From Deltaproteobacteria bacterium (lineage in GTDB: Bacteria; Myxococcota_A; UBA9160; UBA4427), in NCBI GenBank assembly GCA_002719955.1, contig PBFW01000002.1, forward strand, positions 70,205 to 122,618: DNA of 52,414 bases, read 5' to 3'. This document shows positions 43,522 to 51,849 of this stretch, one piece after another. Each line of letters opens with the position of its first letter. The stretch's first letter is position 1. The notes under the pieces were generated by a model. The model did not search any database. It had not been told where the DNA came from and was given only the letters and a program-made list of their open reading frames with translations. Both the position numbers and the translations under genes were made by a program.

Positions 43522-44853
43522 ATGAACCAGCCAATCGCCCTCTTCTCCCTCGTGGCCTACCTGGGCATCGCATTCGCCGGAGTCGCCTCCGCCGGGAAGA
43601 ATCTCGGCGAGGCCGCTCGACGCGACTACGACGAGTCACTCGGCGCGCTCTTCGAGTATTTTCACCGAAATCCGGAGCTCTCCTTTCGGGAGGTCGAGAC
43701 TGCGGCGCGACTCGCCGAGGAGCTGCGCAAAGCGGGTGCGGAGGTGACGACCGGGGTGGGGGGAACCGGTGTCGTCGGGATGATTCGCAACGGTGGGGGA
43801 GCGACCGTCCTGGTCCGCGCGGATATGGACGGATTGCCAATCCGAGAACAATCGGGGCTCGCCTACGCCTCGACCCGGAGCCAGACCGGACCCGACGGGA
43901 GCGAAATCCCCGTGATGCACGCGTGCGGGCACGACGTCCACATGACCTCACTCGTGGGAACCGCGAAGCGCTTGATCGCGAATCGCGATCACTGGTCCGG
44001 AACGGTGATGCTCGTCGGCCAGCCGGCAGAGGAACGCATCGGCGGCGCCAAGGCTATGCTCGCGGACGGGCTCTACGAGCGCTTCGGCGTGCCGGACCAC
44101 GCGCTCGGCTTGCATATCATCGCCAGTGGACCGACCGGTCGCATCTCGATCAGCGACGGCTCGACCGCCGCCTCCGCCGACAGCATCGACCTCGTTGTAC
44201 ACGGGGTCGTCTCCCATGGCGCCGCGCCGCAGAACGGCAAGGATGCCGTCTACGTCGCCGCCCAGATCGTCGTCGCGCTTCAGAGTCTCGTGAGCCGAGA
44301 ACTCAATCCCCTGGAAGCGGGCGTCATCACCGTCGGATCGATCCATGGCGGCCGCAAACACAACGTCCTCGCCGACGAGGTCAAGCTCGAAATCACCGTG
44401 CGCGCCGATACCGAGGCCGTGCGGCAGACGCTCCTCAGCGGCATCCGCCGGATCGCCCGGGGCGTCGCCCTCACCCACGGCGTCGCCGAATCCGCCCTGC
44501 CCACGGTCGAAGTCGTCGAATCGACCCCGCCCAACGAAAATGACCCGGCGACCGTGGCGATCGTCAAGCGCGCGATCGCTCGCGAACTCGGAGAGGACGC
44601 GTTCTTCCAATTGAAACGGGACAGCATGGGTGCCGAGGATTTCGCCTATTTCGTCGAGACCGAAGACGATGTCCCGGGTGCCTATTTCGCGGTCGGCGGA
44701 ACTCCTCAGGCCGTGCTCGACGCCGCTGCCGAAGGCGGCCCTCCGGCACCCTTCCATCACTCGCCCTTCTTCAAGATCGAGCCCCTCGAGTCGGTCGTGA
44801 CGAGCGTGCGGGCGATGAGCGCAGCGGTGATGGAATTGTTGCCGACCAAATAG
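43522..44853 (+). CDS. M20 family amidohydrolase/carboxypeptidase, exported
   Basis: A 443-residue M20D-type metallo-amidohydrolase. A signal peptide (QPIALFSLVAYLGIAFAGVASAG) suggests export. The zinc-binding motifs are VLVRADMDGLP, VMHACGHDVHMTSL and GQPAEERIGGAKAM, with RDSMGAEDFAYF towards the C-terminus. Such enzymes hydrolyse N-acyl amino acids or related amides. The ATG at 43522 gives the signal peptide; an upstream in-frame start at 43486 has no ribosome site. It follows the acyl-CoA dehydrogenase operon by 63 bases and may belong to a different transcript. Confidence 0.9.
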   Translation: MNQPIALFSLVAYLGIAFAGVASAGKNLGEAARRDYDESLGALFEYFHRNPELSFREVETAARLAEELRKAGAEVTTGVGGTGVVGMIRNGGGATVLVRADMDGLPIREQSGLAYASTRSQTGPDGSEIPVMHACGHDVHMTSLVGTAKRLIANRDHWSGTVMLVGQPAEERIGGAKAMLADGLYERFGVPDHALGLHIIASGPTGRISISDGSTAASADSIDLVVHGVVSHGAAPQNGKDAVYVAAQIVVALQSLVSRELNPLEAGVITVGSIHGGRKHNVLADEVKLEITVRADTEAVRQTLLSGIRRIARGVALTHGVAESALPTVEVVESTPPNENDPATVAIVKRAIARELGEDAFFQLKRDSMGAEDFAYFVETEDDVPGAYFAVGGTPQAVLDAAAEGGPPAPFHHSPFFKIEPLESVVTSVRAMSAAVMELLPTK

Positions 44854-44872
44854 CCCGCGAGAGGACCGGCGA

Positions 44873-47020
44873 ATGTGTCGGGAAGAGAGCGAGATGGAGA
44901 CCAAGCGAACCTTCTGCCGAATCTGCGCCGCTTATTGCGGCCTGGTCGCGGACGTCGAGAAGGGCCGTCTGCTCGAGGTGCGCGGCGATCCGGATCATGC
45001 GCTCAGTCGCGGCTACAGCTGCGTCAAGGGACGACGCATTCCCGAAACGGTGAACCATGCGGAGCGGCTGCGGAACTGTCTCGTCCGAAATGCCCAGGGC
45101 GAATTCGAGACGATCGAGAGCCGGGATGCCCTCGATGAGATCGCAGAGAAACTGACCGAGATCATCGACCAACACGGCCCCCGGGCGGTGGCTACCTTTA
45201 CCGGAACGGGTGCCTGGGGCAATGGCGCGACGCTCGAGATCGAAAAAGCGTGGCATCACGGAATCGGCTCGATCATGCGCCATAGCGCCGCGACGATCGA
45301 TCAGCAGGCGAAGATGGTTTCGCCCTGGTTCCACGGCCTCTGGGGCGGCGGAGCGCAATCCTTCGAGAGCGCGGACGTCATCCTGTTGATCGGACAGAAT
45401 CCGCTCGTCGCAGGCCAATACCAGCACGGTGGCCCACCCGGCTATTCCCCGACCGCCCTGCGCCAGGCGCGCCAACGCGGCCTGAAACTCATCGTGGTCG
45501 ATCCGCGCCAGACGGAACTCGCGCGCCAGGCGGATCTCCACCTGCAACTCGTGCCCGGTGAGGATCCGACACTCTTCGCGGCGATGATCCGGCAGGTCCT
45601 CGACGAGGGACTCGAGGATGCGGAGTTCTGTGCCGAACATGTCGAGGGCATCGGAGCACTCCGCTCGGCGGTCGACGACTTCACGCTGGACTATGCCGCC
45701 GAGCGATGTGGTCTGCCAGCGGATCAGATCCGCGAGGCCACACGGCTCTTCGCCCGGGGACCTCGTGGGATGGCGAGTACGGGAACGGGACCGAGCATGG
45801 CCCCCCACCCCAATCTGACAGAACATCTGGTGCAGAGCCTCAACACACTGTGCGGGCGCTGGGGTCGCGAGGGCGATCCGGTGAACGCGCCGAGCGTCTT
45901 GACGCCCGACCTGCCGCGACCCGCCCAGGCCGTCCCCGGTGATTTCCTGCCGCCGGATCTCAGTCCGACCGCCAACACCGAGAAATCTCGTATTCGCGGT
46001 CTGCGACAGCTCTTCCAGGAAATGCCGACGGCGGCGCTCGCGGAGGAGATTCTCACCCCCGGCCAGGGACAGGTCCGCGCCCTCATCGTGGTCGGCGGCA
46101 ATCCCGTGCTCTCCTGGCCCGACCAGGCGCGCACACTCGCGGCCCTCGAAGCCCTCGATCTGCTCGTCGTGCTCGATCTCCGGAAGACCCCAACGACTCG
46201 CCGCGCCGACTATGTAATCGCCTCGACTCATTTCATGGAGCGCGCCGAACTGACCTTCCTGGGAGACTTCTTTTTCGAGAAGCCCTTCAGCCAATTCACC
46301 GACACCGTGTCCCAACCCGCCGGCGACCTGATCGAAGAAAAGGATTTCTTCATCGAACTCGCCCGCCGCATGGGAACGAAACTCGAATTGCCCGGCGGTC
46401 TGTTGGACCCCGAGAATCCTCCGAACACCCTCGAGTTCTTCGAAATGGTGCGCCCCGCCTCGAAGGTGCCTATTACCAAAATCGCCCGCTACGAGGGGGG
46501 CCATATCTTCGACGAGATCGAATTGCGAGTCGCGCCCGCGATCGAAGGCCTCGAAACACGCCTCGATGTCGCCCCCGCGGAGATGATCAGTGTACTGCGA
46601 AACGTGCGCAACGAGAGAAACGAGCGCGAAGATGGCTTCACTCATCTGCTCGTCTGTCGCCGCGTCAAGCACATGGTGAACTCGGTCGGTCACGACCTGC
46701 CACGAAGCAAGAACGAAAAATCCTACAACCCGGCCTATCTACACCCCGATGATCTGGACGCGTTGGCACTCACGAGCGGGGATCGGGTCGGCATTTCCTC
46801 GGAGGATGGTTCGATCGAGGCCATCGTCGAGGCGGCAAAGGACGTGCGTAGAGGGGTCGTCTCGATGACACATTGTTATGGAGGGGATCCAGCGCACAAA
46901 GCTGAACCGCAGGAGGTCGGCAGCTCGGTCAACGCGCTGATCGCCGTCGACCGCAACTACGACCCGATCTGTGGACAGCCCCGCATGAGCGCGATCCCGA
47001 TCAAGCTTCGCAAATATTAG
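44873..47020 (+). CDS. Molybdopterin oxidoreductase (DMSO-reductase superfamily), ligand Cys/Sec absent
   Basis: A 715-residue bis-MGD enzyme without Tat signal, so cytosolic. The N-terminal [4Fe-4S] motif is CRICAAYCGL with a fourth cysteine in GYSCVKG. Pterin-binding segments include DVILLIGQNPLVAGQY, KLIVVDPRQTELAR and the C-terminal ADYVIASTHFMERAE region. At the place of the molybdenum-ligating Cys/Sec the sequence is IDQQAKMVSPWFHG, with Val149, so no Cys or Sec coordinates the metal. Function unknown; relatives occur in actinobacteria and proteobacteria with broad substrate range. An alternative start at 44894 is equally possible. Confidence 0.85.
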   Translation: MCREESEMETKRTFCRICAAYCGLVADVEKGRLLEVRGDPDHALSRGYSCVKGRRIPETVNHAERLRNCLVRNAQGEFETIESRDALDEIAEKLTEIIDQHGPRAVATFTGTGAWGNGATLEIEKAWHHGIGSIMRHSAATIDQQAKMVSPWFHGLWGGGAQSFESADVILLIGQNPLVAGQYQHGGPPGYSPTALRQARQRGLKLIVVDPRQTELARQADLHLQLVPGEDPTLFAAMIRQVLDEGLEDAEFCAEHVEGIGALRSAVDDFTLDYAAERCGLPADQIREATRLFARGPRGMASTGTGPSMAPHPNLTEHLVQSLNTLCGRWGREGDPVNAPSVLTPDLPRPAQAVPGDFLPPDLSPTANTEKSRIRGLRQLFQEMPTAALAEEILTPGQGQVRALIVVGGNPVLSWPDQARTLAALEALDLLVVLDLRKTPTTRRADYVIASTHFMERAELTFLGDFFFEKPFSQFTDTVSQPAGDLIEEKDFFIELARRMGTKLELPGGLLDPENPPNTLEFFEMVRPASKVPITKIARYEGGHIFDEIELRVAPAIEGLETRLDVAPAEMISVLRNVRNERNEREDGFTHLLVCRRVKHMVNSVGHDLPRSKNEKSYNPAYLHPDDLDALALTSGDRVGISSEDGSIEAIVEAAKDVRRGVVSMTHCYGGDPAHKAEPQEVGSSVNALIAVDRNYDPICGQPRMSAIPIKLRKY

Positions 47021-47058
47021 CGGGCGGCGAACGTGAGACTCGGCCGGGTGCAACGAAC

Positions 47059-48417
47059 TCAGTCGAGTCGCAGCGTCTGCATCTTTGCGCCCACGAGATC
47101 TCTCTGCGCCGGAGCGAGCAGCCATTCTTCTCGCGTAAGACGCCTGACCAAATAGTGGATGAGTTCGGCATCCCGCTCGCCTCGATTATCCCGGACGAGA
47201 TCGGACAAGGCCTGATCCCGCTCCTGCCAGGTTCTCGGGCGTGCGCCCAACAACTTCTCCGCATCATCAAAATCCTTCGCCAACAGGTCGGCGCCGTAGC
47301 GATCGCCCTGCCGCACGAAGACTGCGAGGCGCCGCAGACTATCCGCCTCGTAGGCCTGAAAATCGCCCTCTGTCTGGAAGGCTCCAAATTTCTCGAGCAG
47401 CGAATCATTCGCGACCGCATAAGGGGACACCGTCTCGGTCGGCAACACGGGGTTTTCCAACTCGAAGCCTTCGCGATATGCAATCAATTCCAAGGGTGCT
47501 CGTGCGTAGACGAGATACCAGGTGAGGTATTGGACATATTCGACGGCGACATGGGGCTTCGCAAGCGCAAGTCCGGTACCGAGCGGCGTCGTCAGAGCGA
47601 AGCGGATCGCGTGATAGAGAACGGCGTGCCGGTCGACCGACCGACCGATCGCCGCCTCATAACGATCCACCACAACGTCGAGATCGCCCATCTTCTCGGT
47701 GAGGTCGCGCGAGAAGAGCCCCCCCAGGTCCGCGAGGGGATCGCCGAGATAGCCGAGTTCCATGTCGAGCATCGCCGTCACCCGGCCCTTCTCGAAGATG
47801 AATTGCCCCGAGTCACCGGTCACAAAACCACATGTGTCGCGATTCTCGGGCACGTTCCGTTCACACCAGTCGATCAGAAATTCGATGATCGGATCGGGGC
47901 GTGTCTTGCGTTCGAAAAAACGTGCGATCCCCGTGGCGCTATCGCCAAGGGCGAGCTCACGCGGCGTAGTGAGGCGCGGCAGACCGAAGGCTTCGAAATC
48001 ATCCGTCGGGAGCGAATGGATCTCGGCGAGGATCTCGATGAAATGATCCCGCACCGCTTCGAATTCTTCGGAGTTCTCTGCGGTGGCCAGGTCGTGTCGG
48101 CCCGGCGACTTCTGCATGACGAAACCGACGGGGTCTTCGCAGTAGCCATAGATCCTGGGAACCGGGATCCCGTTCTTCTCGAGCGCCCGAAAACATGCGT
48201 ATTCGTGCCGGATCGTGTTTTCTTGGCCCTGTTCGATCCGCCCTCCGCGAAAACAGACGGGCAGGATTTCGCCATCCGGGCGCGCTACGTCACACCAGAA
48301 GACGGGCCGCCAACGCGCCTGGCGCTCCACCGAGACGATTCGCCCCCCGACGGAGGATTCGACCCTCTCCAGGGCCGCACGCCATTTTGGGCCGTGGGAA
48401 TCGAGATCGAAGACCAT
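47059..48417 (-). CDS. Aminoglycoside-phosphotransferase-like kinase (APH/ACAD10-type)
   Basis: A 452-residue protein of the APH kinase fold. The nucleotide-binding N-lobe is seen in VCFRGGRIEQGQENTIRHEYACFRAL. The catalytic loop reads VTGDSGQFIF instead of the usual HGDxxxxN: the aspartate remains, but His is replaced by Thr and Asn by Ile. The metal motif MLDMELGYLGDP is intact. Such divergent members occur with acyl-CoA dehydrogenases and may phosphorylate hydroxyacyl-CoA or other small substrates. AAAGGAG precedes the ATG at 48417. A long C-terminal helical part (about residues 300-450) has no recognised domain. Confidence 0.8.
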   Translation of the reverse strand: MVFDLDSHGPKWRAALERVESSVGGRIVSVERQARWRPVFWCDVARPDGEILPVCFRGGRIEQGQENTIRHEYACFRALEKNGIPVPRIYGYCEDPVGFVMQKSPGRHDLATAENSEEFEAVRDHFIEILAEIHSLPTDDFEAFGLPRLTTPRELALGDSATGIARFFERKTRPDPIIEFLIDWCERNVPENRDTCGFVTGDSGQFIFEKGRVTAMLDMELGYLGDPLADLGGLFSRDLTEKMGDLDVVVDRYEAAIGRSVDRHAVLYHAIRFALTTPLGTGLALAKPHVAVEYVQYLTWYLVYARAPLELIAYREGFELENPVLPTETVSPYAVANDSLLEKFGAFQTEGDFQAYEADSLRRLAVFVRQGDRYGADLLAKDFDDAEKLLGARPRTWQERDQALSDLVRDNRGERDAELIHYLVRRLTREEWLLAPAQRDLVGAKMQTLRLD

Positions 48418-48542
48418 CGCGGGCTCCTTTCGCTCGCACACCAATTCGCCCCATCCTAGCCGAGAAAGCTGTACCGGATGAAGGCCCGCTCGGTTAGTCT
48501 CGGACCCCGCGCGGTGATCGTGTGAGTAGAGGATGAAGAGCC

Positions 48543-49313
48543 GTGAAGAATCGATTCGACCTGACCGGGCGTGTCTCGCTCGTCACAGGGGCCACGAAGG
48601 GCCTCGGGCGCGCGATGGTCCAAGGCCTCGCCGAGGCCGGCAGCGACGTCGTCGTCGTCAGCCGAAAAGCGGACCTCTGCGAACTCGTCGCCAAGGAGAT
48701 CGAGGAATCGACGGGCCGACGCGCGCTTCCGATCGCCTGCCATTTGGGCGACTGGAACGCCCTCCCCGGCCTCGTCGATCAGGTCTACGGCGAATTCGGC
48801 AAGATCGACGTGCTGGTTAACAACGCGGGCATCAACCCGGCGATGGCCACCATCATCGACATGAGCGAGGAGTATTTCGACAAACTCTGCTCGGTGAACC
48901 TGAAGGGGCCGATCCGCCTGGCCGCTCTCGTCGCTCCGCGGATGGGCGAGCACGGTGGTGGAAGCATCATCAACGTCGCGACCCTGGGCGCCTACGCGGC
49001 CGGGCCCGGCGTCGGGACCTATACGGGACTGAAGGCAGCCCTGCTCAACTTCACCAAGACGATGGCCACGGAATGGGTCTCCCTCGGCGTTCGGGTGAAC
49101 GCGCTCTCCCCCGGGCCCTTCATGACGGAAATGATGAAGGGCACCGCCAAATACGACACCAGCTTCGTCGAGCGCTCGGCGGAAGCCACGCTCATGAAGC
49201 GCGTCGCCGACCCCGACGAGGTGGTGGGGCTCACGCTCTTCCTGGCGAGTGACGCTTCTTCCTATGTCACGGGAGAGGACTATGCGATCGCGGGCGGGAT
49301 GCGTAGCAACTAG
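48543..49313 (+). CDS. Short-chain dehydrogenase/reductase (SDR)
   Basis: A 256-residue classical SDR: TGATKGLGRAM cofactor loop, VVVSRKADL, LVNNAGIN, and the catalytic TYTGLKAALL (Tyr-x-x-x-Lys); at the serine position thirteen residues before the Tyr there is Thr (NVATLGAY). It ends YAIAGGMRSN. The start is GTG at 48543 with GAGG before it. It is divergent from the phosphotransferase gene, and an IS relic begins immediately after its stop codon. Its natural downstream neighbour, now separated by the relic, is the convergent thiolase gene. Confidence 0.88.
   Translation: MKNRFDLTGRVSLVTGATKGLGRAMVQGLAEAGSDVVVVSRKADLCELVAKEIEESTGRRALPIACHLGDWNALPGLVDQVYGEFGKIDVLVNNAGINPAMATIIDMSEEYFDKLCSVNLKGPIRLAALVAPRMGEHGGGSIINVATLGAYAAGPGVGTYTGLKAALLNFTKTMATEWVSLGVRVNALSPGPFMTEMMKGTAKYDTSFVERSAEATLMKRVADPDEVVGLTLFLASDASSYVTGEDYAIAGGMRSN
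49310..49313. repeat. Left copy of CTAG target duplication
   Basis: CTAG directly before the left inverted repeat; it holds the TAG stop of the SDR gene. The matching copy at 49822-49825 holds the stop of the convergent thiolase gene. Confidence 0.65.
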
Positions 49314-49329
49314 AAGCCTGACCCAAGAC
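49314..49329 (+). repeat. Left terminal inverted repeat of IS relic
   Basis: AAGCCTGACCCAAGAC, matched by its reverse complement at 49806-49821 except for the outermost base. Confidence 0.75.
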
Positions 49330-49406
49330 GCGCCTTGAGTCGATCTTCTAAAAGGGGTGGATTGGCTTTCGCGGCCGAACTTCCGGCTCGATCGTACGTT
49401 GGTGCT

Positions 49407-49435
49407 GCCTCTGCACCTGTCACAGGCGCAGAGGC
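49407..49435. repeat. Strong hairpin inside the IS relic
   Basis: GCCTCTGC and GCAGAGGC form an 8-bp outer stem; after one A-C mismatch CCTG/CAGG continues to a small loop. It lies between the transposase stop and the left end of the element, so it may be the element's own transcription stop or protect it from outside transcription. Confidence 0.55.
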
Positions 49436-49459
49436 TCGACTCCTCATCCCATCGCTGCT

Positions 49460-49798
49460 CTATAGAGTGTTCGCCGCGGCACAGACCAGGCCCCACTCGC
49501 CTCGGAAATCCGCTCGACCTCGGGTTGCGAAGCGTCTGAAGCGCATTGTCTGTTCGATCTCTGCGAAGGGACGGTCACCTTGCGTCTCCGAGCCGCGAGG
49601 CCACTTCGTTCGTTTCCACCCACGGACCGCCACCAAACAAGGCTGACGTTTCTTCCGGAGGTCCTGCAGGTTCTTCTCGCTCAGGTAGCTTGCGGCGGCC
49701 ACAACAACGCCAGGCTTGCGATGCGTCGCCGCCTTGATCTCTCCCACTTCGTAATCCTTGAAGTCGACATCACCACCCATGACTCCCATACTCATCAA
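49460..49798 (-). pseudogene. C-terminal fragment of an IS1182-like DDE transposase
   Basis: The frame encodes AAASYLSEKNLQDLRKKR, comparable to the DAGYxSEENLExLxxRG stretch, and ends TMRFRRFATRGRADFRGEWG-LVCAAANTL, comparable to the closing GFRRFxLRGxxKVxGEWxLxCxAHNL of IS1182-type transposases. Only about the last 110 residues remain, without the catalytic DDE part, so it cannot transpose by itself. Family assignment is by eye. Confidence 0.6.
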
Positions 49799-49805
49799 AT
49801 TAGGA

Positions 49806-49821
49806 GTCTTGGGTCAGGCTC
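49806..49821 (-). repeat. Right terminal inverted repeat of IS relic
   Basis: GTCTTGGGTCAGGCTC, the reverse complement of the left arm with one mismatch at the tip. Confidence 0.75.
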
Positions 49822-49825
49822 CTAG
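49822..49825. repeat. Right copy of CTAG target duplication
   Basis: CTAG directly after the right inverted repeat; its minus-strand TAG is the stop codon of the thiolase gene. Confidence 0.65.
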
Positions 49826-50982
49826 TTGGGCGGGCCTTCGAGGATGTGAATGCCGCAGCAGGTGCCGAGGCCGATCACATGGGCGAGGCCGATACGCGCG
49901 CCCTCGGCCTGGCGCTTGCCCGCGTTCCCGCGCAGATGAGTCACGATCTCGTAGATGTTCGCGACGCCCGTGGCTCCGATCGGGTGGCCCTTCGAGAGCA
50001 GGCCGCCGGACAGGTTCACCGGGATGCGTCCGCCGTGCCAGGTCGTCTTCTCATCGATCAGCTTGCCAGCTTCCCCATCGCCACAGAGCCCAAGGTTCTC
50101 GTAGTGCAGGACCTCCGCCGTCGCGAAACAATCATGGAGTTCGACGAGGTCGAGATCGTTCGGGCCGAGTCCCGCCATCTCGTAGGCCTGGGCGGCGGCA
50201 TTTCGCGTGCAGGTGCTGACATCGGGCATGACCTCGTCTCGATCCGTCCAGGGATCTGTCGTGAGGACCGAGGCTCGGATCTTCACCGCCTGTCCGCTGA
50301 GGCCAAGTTCCTTCAGCTTCTTCTCCGATACCAGGACCGCCGCCGCGGAGCCGTCGACGTTGGCGGAGCACATGAGTTTGGTGTTCGGGTAGGAGATCAT
50401 CTCGGCGCCCATGACTTCTTCGAGCGGTGTCTCGATCTGATAACGAGCTTTCGGGTTCATGGTTGAGTGATGATGGTTCTTGACCGCGATCTGAGCGAAT
50501 TGCTCGAAGGTCGTCCCGTAATCCTTGGCGTGGGCCATACCCGCTTCCGCGAAGACGCAGGGCATCGAAGCCGAGCCGAGCAGGCCTTCGGGGTGGATGC
50601 CCTTGCTGGGACCGCCCCCGCCTCCGAGCATGCCGGCACCGGCCATCTTCTCGACACCGACTGCCAGAACGATGTCGTTGATGCCCGCCCTGATCGAAAT
50701 CCAGCCTTCGCGGAGGGCGGTGGCGCCGGTCGCGCAGGCGTTGGAGACGTTGACGACCGGGATCCCTGTCTGGCCGATCTCCTGTTGGATCTGCTGGCCG
50801 ACCATGCCGGCCGCCATCATCAGGTTGCCGCTATAGAGGGCCTCGATGTCGTTGATCGTGACGCCGGCGTCGTCGAGCGCGCCTAGCGCCGACTCCGCGG
50901 CCAGCTGCGCGATCGATCGATCGGGAAATTTGCCGAACTTGATCATGTCGGCTCCGACAATATAGACGTCTTCACTACCCAT
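49822..50982 (-). CDS. SCP2-type thiolase / acetyl-CoA acetyltransferase
   Basis: A 386-residue thiolase of the SCP2/lipid-transfer branch. The nucleophilic cysteine is Cys83 in NVSNACATGATALREG; the C-terminal loop is NLSGGLLSKGHPIGATG, and a further cysteine is in IGLGTCCGIHI. It therefore should be catalytically competent, unlike the thiolase-like protein at 39575. AGGAG lies eight bases before the ATG at 50982, which is preferred over the GTG at 50991. It follows a DUF35 gene on the same strand by 163 bases, its likely partner. It would cleave 3-ketoacyl-CoA in side-chain or fatty-acid degradation. Confidence 0.9.
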   Translation of the reverse strand: MGSEDVYIVGADMIKFGKFPDRSIAQLAAESALGALDDAGVTINDIEALYSGNLMMAAGMVGQQIQQEIGQTGIPVVNVSNACATGATALREGWISIRAGINDIVLAVGVEKMAGAGMLGGGGGPSKGIHPEGLLGSASMPCVFAEAGMAHAKDYGTTFEQFAQIAVKNHHHSTMNPKARYQIETPLEEVMGAEMISYPNTKLMCSANVDGSAAAVLVSEKKLKELGLSGQAVKIRASVLTTDPWTDRDEVMPDVSTCTRNAAAQAYEMAGLGPNDLDLVELHDCFATAEVLHYENLGLCGDGEAGKLIDEKTTWHGGRIPVNLSGGLLSKGHPIGATGVANIYEIVTHLRGNAGKRQAEGARIGLAHVIGLGTCCGIHILEGPPN

Positions 50983-51145
50983 GTGATTCACTCCTGATTC
51001 CGGTCGCGGGGCAACCGAGTATTTTTATTGAGGGACTGATTCCCGAATGCTCGTTCTTGGGTATTTGCGCTCTGGGGGTGGCGGGCTGTCAGCGACCACC
51101 ACGCAGGAAAGGTCGAAACGACCGGACTGGGACCCGGTCAATCCG

Positions 51146-51559
51146 TCAAGCTACTGGCTTGATATAGTAGGTCATGTACTCGCCGCCTTCGGCGTCCTTG
51201 CGGGGCGCGATTGCGTACGTGACTTCGATCGCCATTCCGGGTGTGATCTTCTCCGGGTCGGGCTCGATTCCGATCATGTTCGTCTTGATCGTACCGCCGC
51301 CTTCGAGATCGGCGATCGCCGAGATAAAGGGAACCTCGATTCCCGGGAAGGCTCGGTAGACGATCGAGAACGCGTGGAGCGTGCCCTTGTTCGCGAGTGT
51401 GTGGGGTGTGGCCGTATCGCGGCCGCCGCATTTGCCGCAGGCCATGCGGGCCTTGAGGGAGATCGCTCCGCAGCTCTTGCACTTGGAGCCCTCGAGATAG
51501 GGATCACCAGATTCCGGGATCTTCAGGAAGGGCATGATCGGGAGGGGTTGGTCGGGCAT
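51146..51559 (-). CDS. DUF35 / OB-fold zinc-ribbon protein, partner of the downstream thiolase
   Basis: A 137-residue DUF35 protein with a zinc ribbon (SKCKSCGAISLKARMACGKCGG, two Cys-x-x-Cys pairs) and an OB-fold (LHAFSIVYRAFPGIEVPFISAIADLEGG). The start at 51559 is chosen for its GGAG six bases before; the ATG at 51571 would add four residues. It is upstream of the SCP2-type thiolase on the same strand, repeating the thiolase/DUF35 pairing found at 39.6-41.2 kb. It is divergent from the flavoprotein gene. Confidence 0.88.
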   Translation of the reverse strand: MPDQPLPIMPFLKIPESGDPYLEGSKCKSCGAISLKARMACGKCGGRDTATPHTLANKGTLHAFSIVYRAFPGIEVPFISAIADLEGGGTIKTNMIGIEPDPEKITPGMAIEVTYAIAPRKDAEGGEYMTYYIKPVA

Positions 51560-51849
51560 GCTGGACTCCATCTCGTCTGAATATGAGTATTCGGTTGTTC
51601 CTGGCCCGTGGATTCGTTCCGAAAGGCTCGGCGACTTGAGGGCGCTGCCGCCGAGTGGCCGGACCGGATCGCGACGGATCGCTTGAGTCGATTGAGAATG
51701 CGGACTCTAGGCTACCCGGACCCGCTTTCGCCAAGGTCGCGGGGGTGGAGTCTTGACTCGGATTCCGCCCATCGGGCTCCTGCGACGCGCAGGGGGAATG
51801 GCTTCGGTTAAGGTTTTCCTCGAGGTTGGAAACCCGGAGGGGATCGGGA

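Larger units (their letters stand above)
49314..49821. mobile_element. 508-bp insertion-sequence relic with terminal inverted repeats and CTAG duplication
   Basis: The ends are 16-bp inverted repeats, AAGCCTGACCCAAGAC on the left and its mirror (GAGCCTGACCCAAGAC read inward) on the right, differing only in the outermost base. Directly outside each end is CTAG (49310-49313 and 49822-49825), which looks like a target duplication. Inside is the C-terminal third of a transposase (49460-49798). The element is much shorter than a functional IS, so it is an internally deleted, non-autonomous copy. Confidence 0.75.
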
